Below the pieces are notes generated by a model, which ran no database searches, was not told where the DNA came from, and saw nothing but the letters and a program-made list of their open reading frames with translations. A DNA stretch of 64,000 nucleotides from Watersipora subatra. Lineage: Eukaryota; Bryozoa; Gymnolaemata; Cheilostomatida; Watersiporidae. Below, piece after piece: positions 63,380 to 64,000 of this stretch (position 1 is the first letter of the stretch; each line of letters opens with the position of its first letter). A program made the position numbers and the translations under genes. Location: assembly GCF_963576615.1 (NCBI RefSeq), contig NC_088712.1:7818541-7882540 (forward strand). Direction: 5' to 3'.

Positions 63380-64000
63380 TTCAATTCTGATTTTACAATT
63401 TGCTACGCCATTATGGAAAGAATACTACTATCAATTAAATTACATAATCTCAAAATAACTCTGAGATTTTCTTTTATCATACCTAATTATCACATTTTAA
63501 TCTATAAAATCTTTTTAAGCATTTTATAAGCAAAAACATCTTTAGTAATATTTAATTTTGTCAGCAAAACTTCTTAACATGAGAAATATTTTATTCGATT
63601 ATATAGAAATCTGTTCTTTGTTTCAACTTTCATTGGTAACTTCTTCTTTGCATCATGCTCATTGCTTTAGAACCAAAATTAGCAAATATTCAGTTAAAAG
63701 CCAATGTTGAAAGAATATCTAAATTATTATGCTACCGATATGCCTGAAACTTGTCATCAATTTATTAGAATAATCCAAAAATTATGTGATATCATTTCAC
63801 ATCAATTTTTGCTGCATATTTCTATTAAAAGTATTTCGATATCTAGCTGCATCTAAAACAAGATTATTTATTGCTCTTGAAAGTGTCCTGCGAAGAATAC
63901 GCTAAAAGCCTTTTCTTGTTGGAAGTTTTGTTTACTCTGACCTGCTATGAATTATTGTTACTTTAACAAAAGCATTTGTTTGGCAACACAATATTGACTT
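63380..64000. other. No feature recognised
   Basis: AT-rich DNA up to the window edge. It may be intron or intergenic DNA of the candidate gene at 61.9 kb. Confidence 0.3.

Noticed and set aside
1-64000. tRNA, rRNA and CRISPR signals
   Set aside because: I saw no tRNA B-box in a cloverleaf context, no rRNA-like blocks and no regularly spaced direct repeats with unique spacers.

Overview
This is a strongly AT-rich stretch of nuclear DNA from a eukaryote, almost certainly an animal. Genes are tiny exons joined by phase-1 GT-AG introns and followed by AATAAA/ATTAAA signals. The window is full of TA and TG microsatellites, inverted repeats, short dispersed repeats and a decayed Ty3/gypsy-type retroelement. 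The sequence alone does not identify the species; a marine invertebrate is a guess. Nearly all long open frames here are chance frames in AT-rich DNA.

The real coding content is a cluster of small secreted proteins with 18 cysteines. Four main copies are present: 1827-3216 (-), 19479-20598 (+), 30201-31303 (-) and 40709-41796 (+). There are also two relics: a signal-peptide exon with its promoter at 3967-4270 (-), and a half-module at 48073-48153 (-). Each gene has the same plan: a 5'UTR exon, a 58-nt coding part encoding the signal peptide and ending in phase 1, and one exon for the whole mature domain. The cysteine spacing is identical in all four copies (C-x5-C-x5-C-x7-C-x4-CxCxxC-x3-C-x5-C-x11-CxCxxC-x8-C-x3-C-x4-C-x10-CxCxxC). 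I do not recognise the family. The last third has a CxxxC...C...CxC arrangement that recalls invertebrate CSalphabeta defensins, so a host-defence or other extracellular role is a reasonable inference, not a demonstration. Copy 1 carries an extra half-module with its own splice acceptor. Copy 2 has a frameshift in the signal-peptide exon.

Copies 3 and 4 lie head to head on the arms of a large diverged inverted duplication centred near 37 kb (about 26-36.3 kb against 38-43.3 kb). The flanks of copy 1 (about 1.2-10.9 kb) are a further, rearranged, copy of the same block. The 8-17 kb and 23-29 kb regions hold dispersed and tandem copies of other repeats, and 26.5-28.4 kb is a cluster of TA satellite and long near-perfect hairpins. 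From 43.5 to 52.6 kb I see little apart from the relic half-module, a 223-bp repeat and small hairpins. A minus-strand Ty3/gypsy pol remnant occupies about 53.1-55.06 kb. A 403-bp MITE-like element lies at 59.8-60.2 kb. A possible first coding exon of an unrelated secreted or membrane protein lies at 61.9-62.05 kb, followed by a TG minisatellite.
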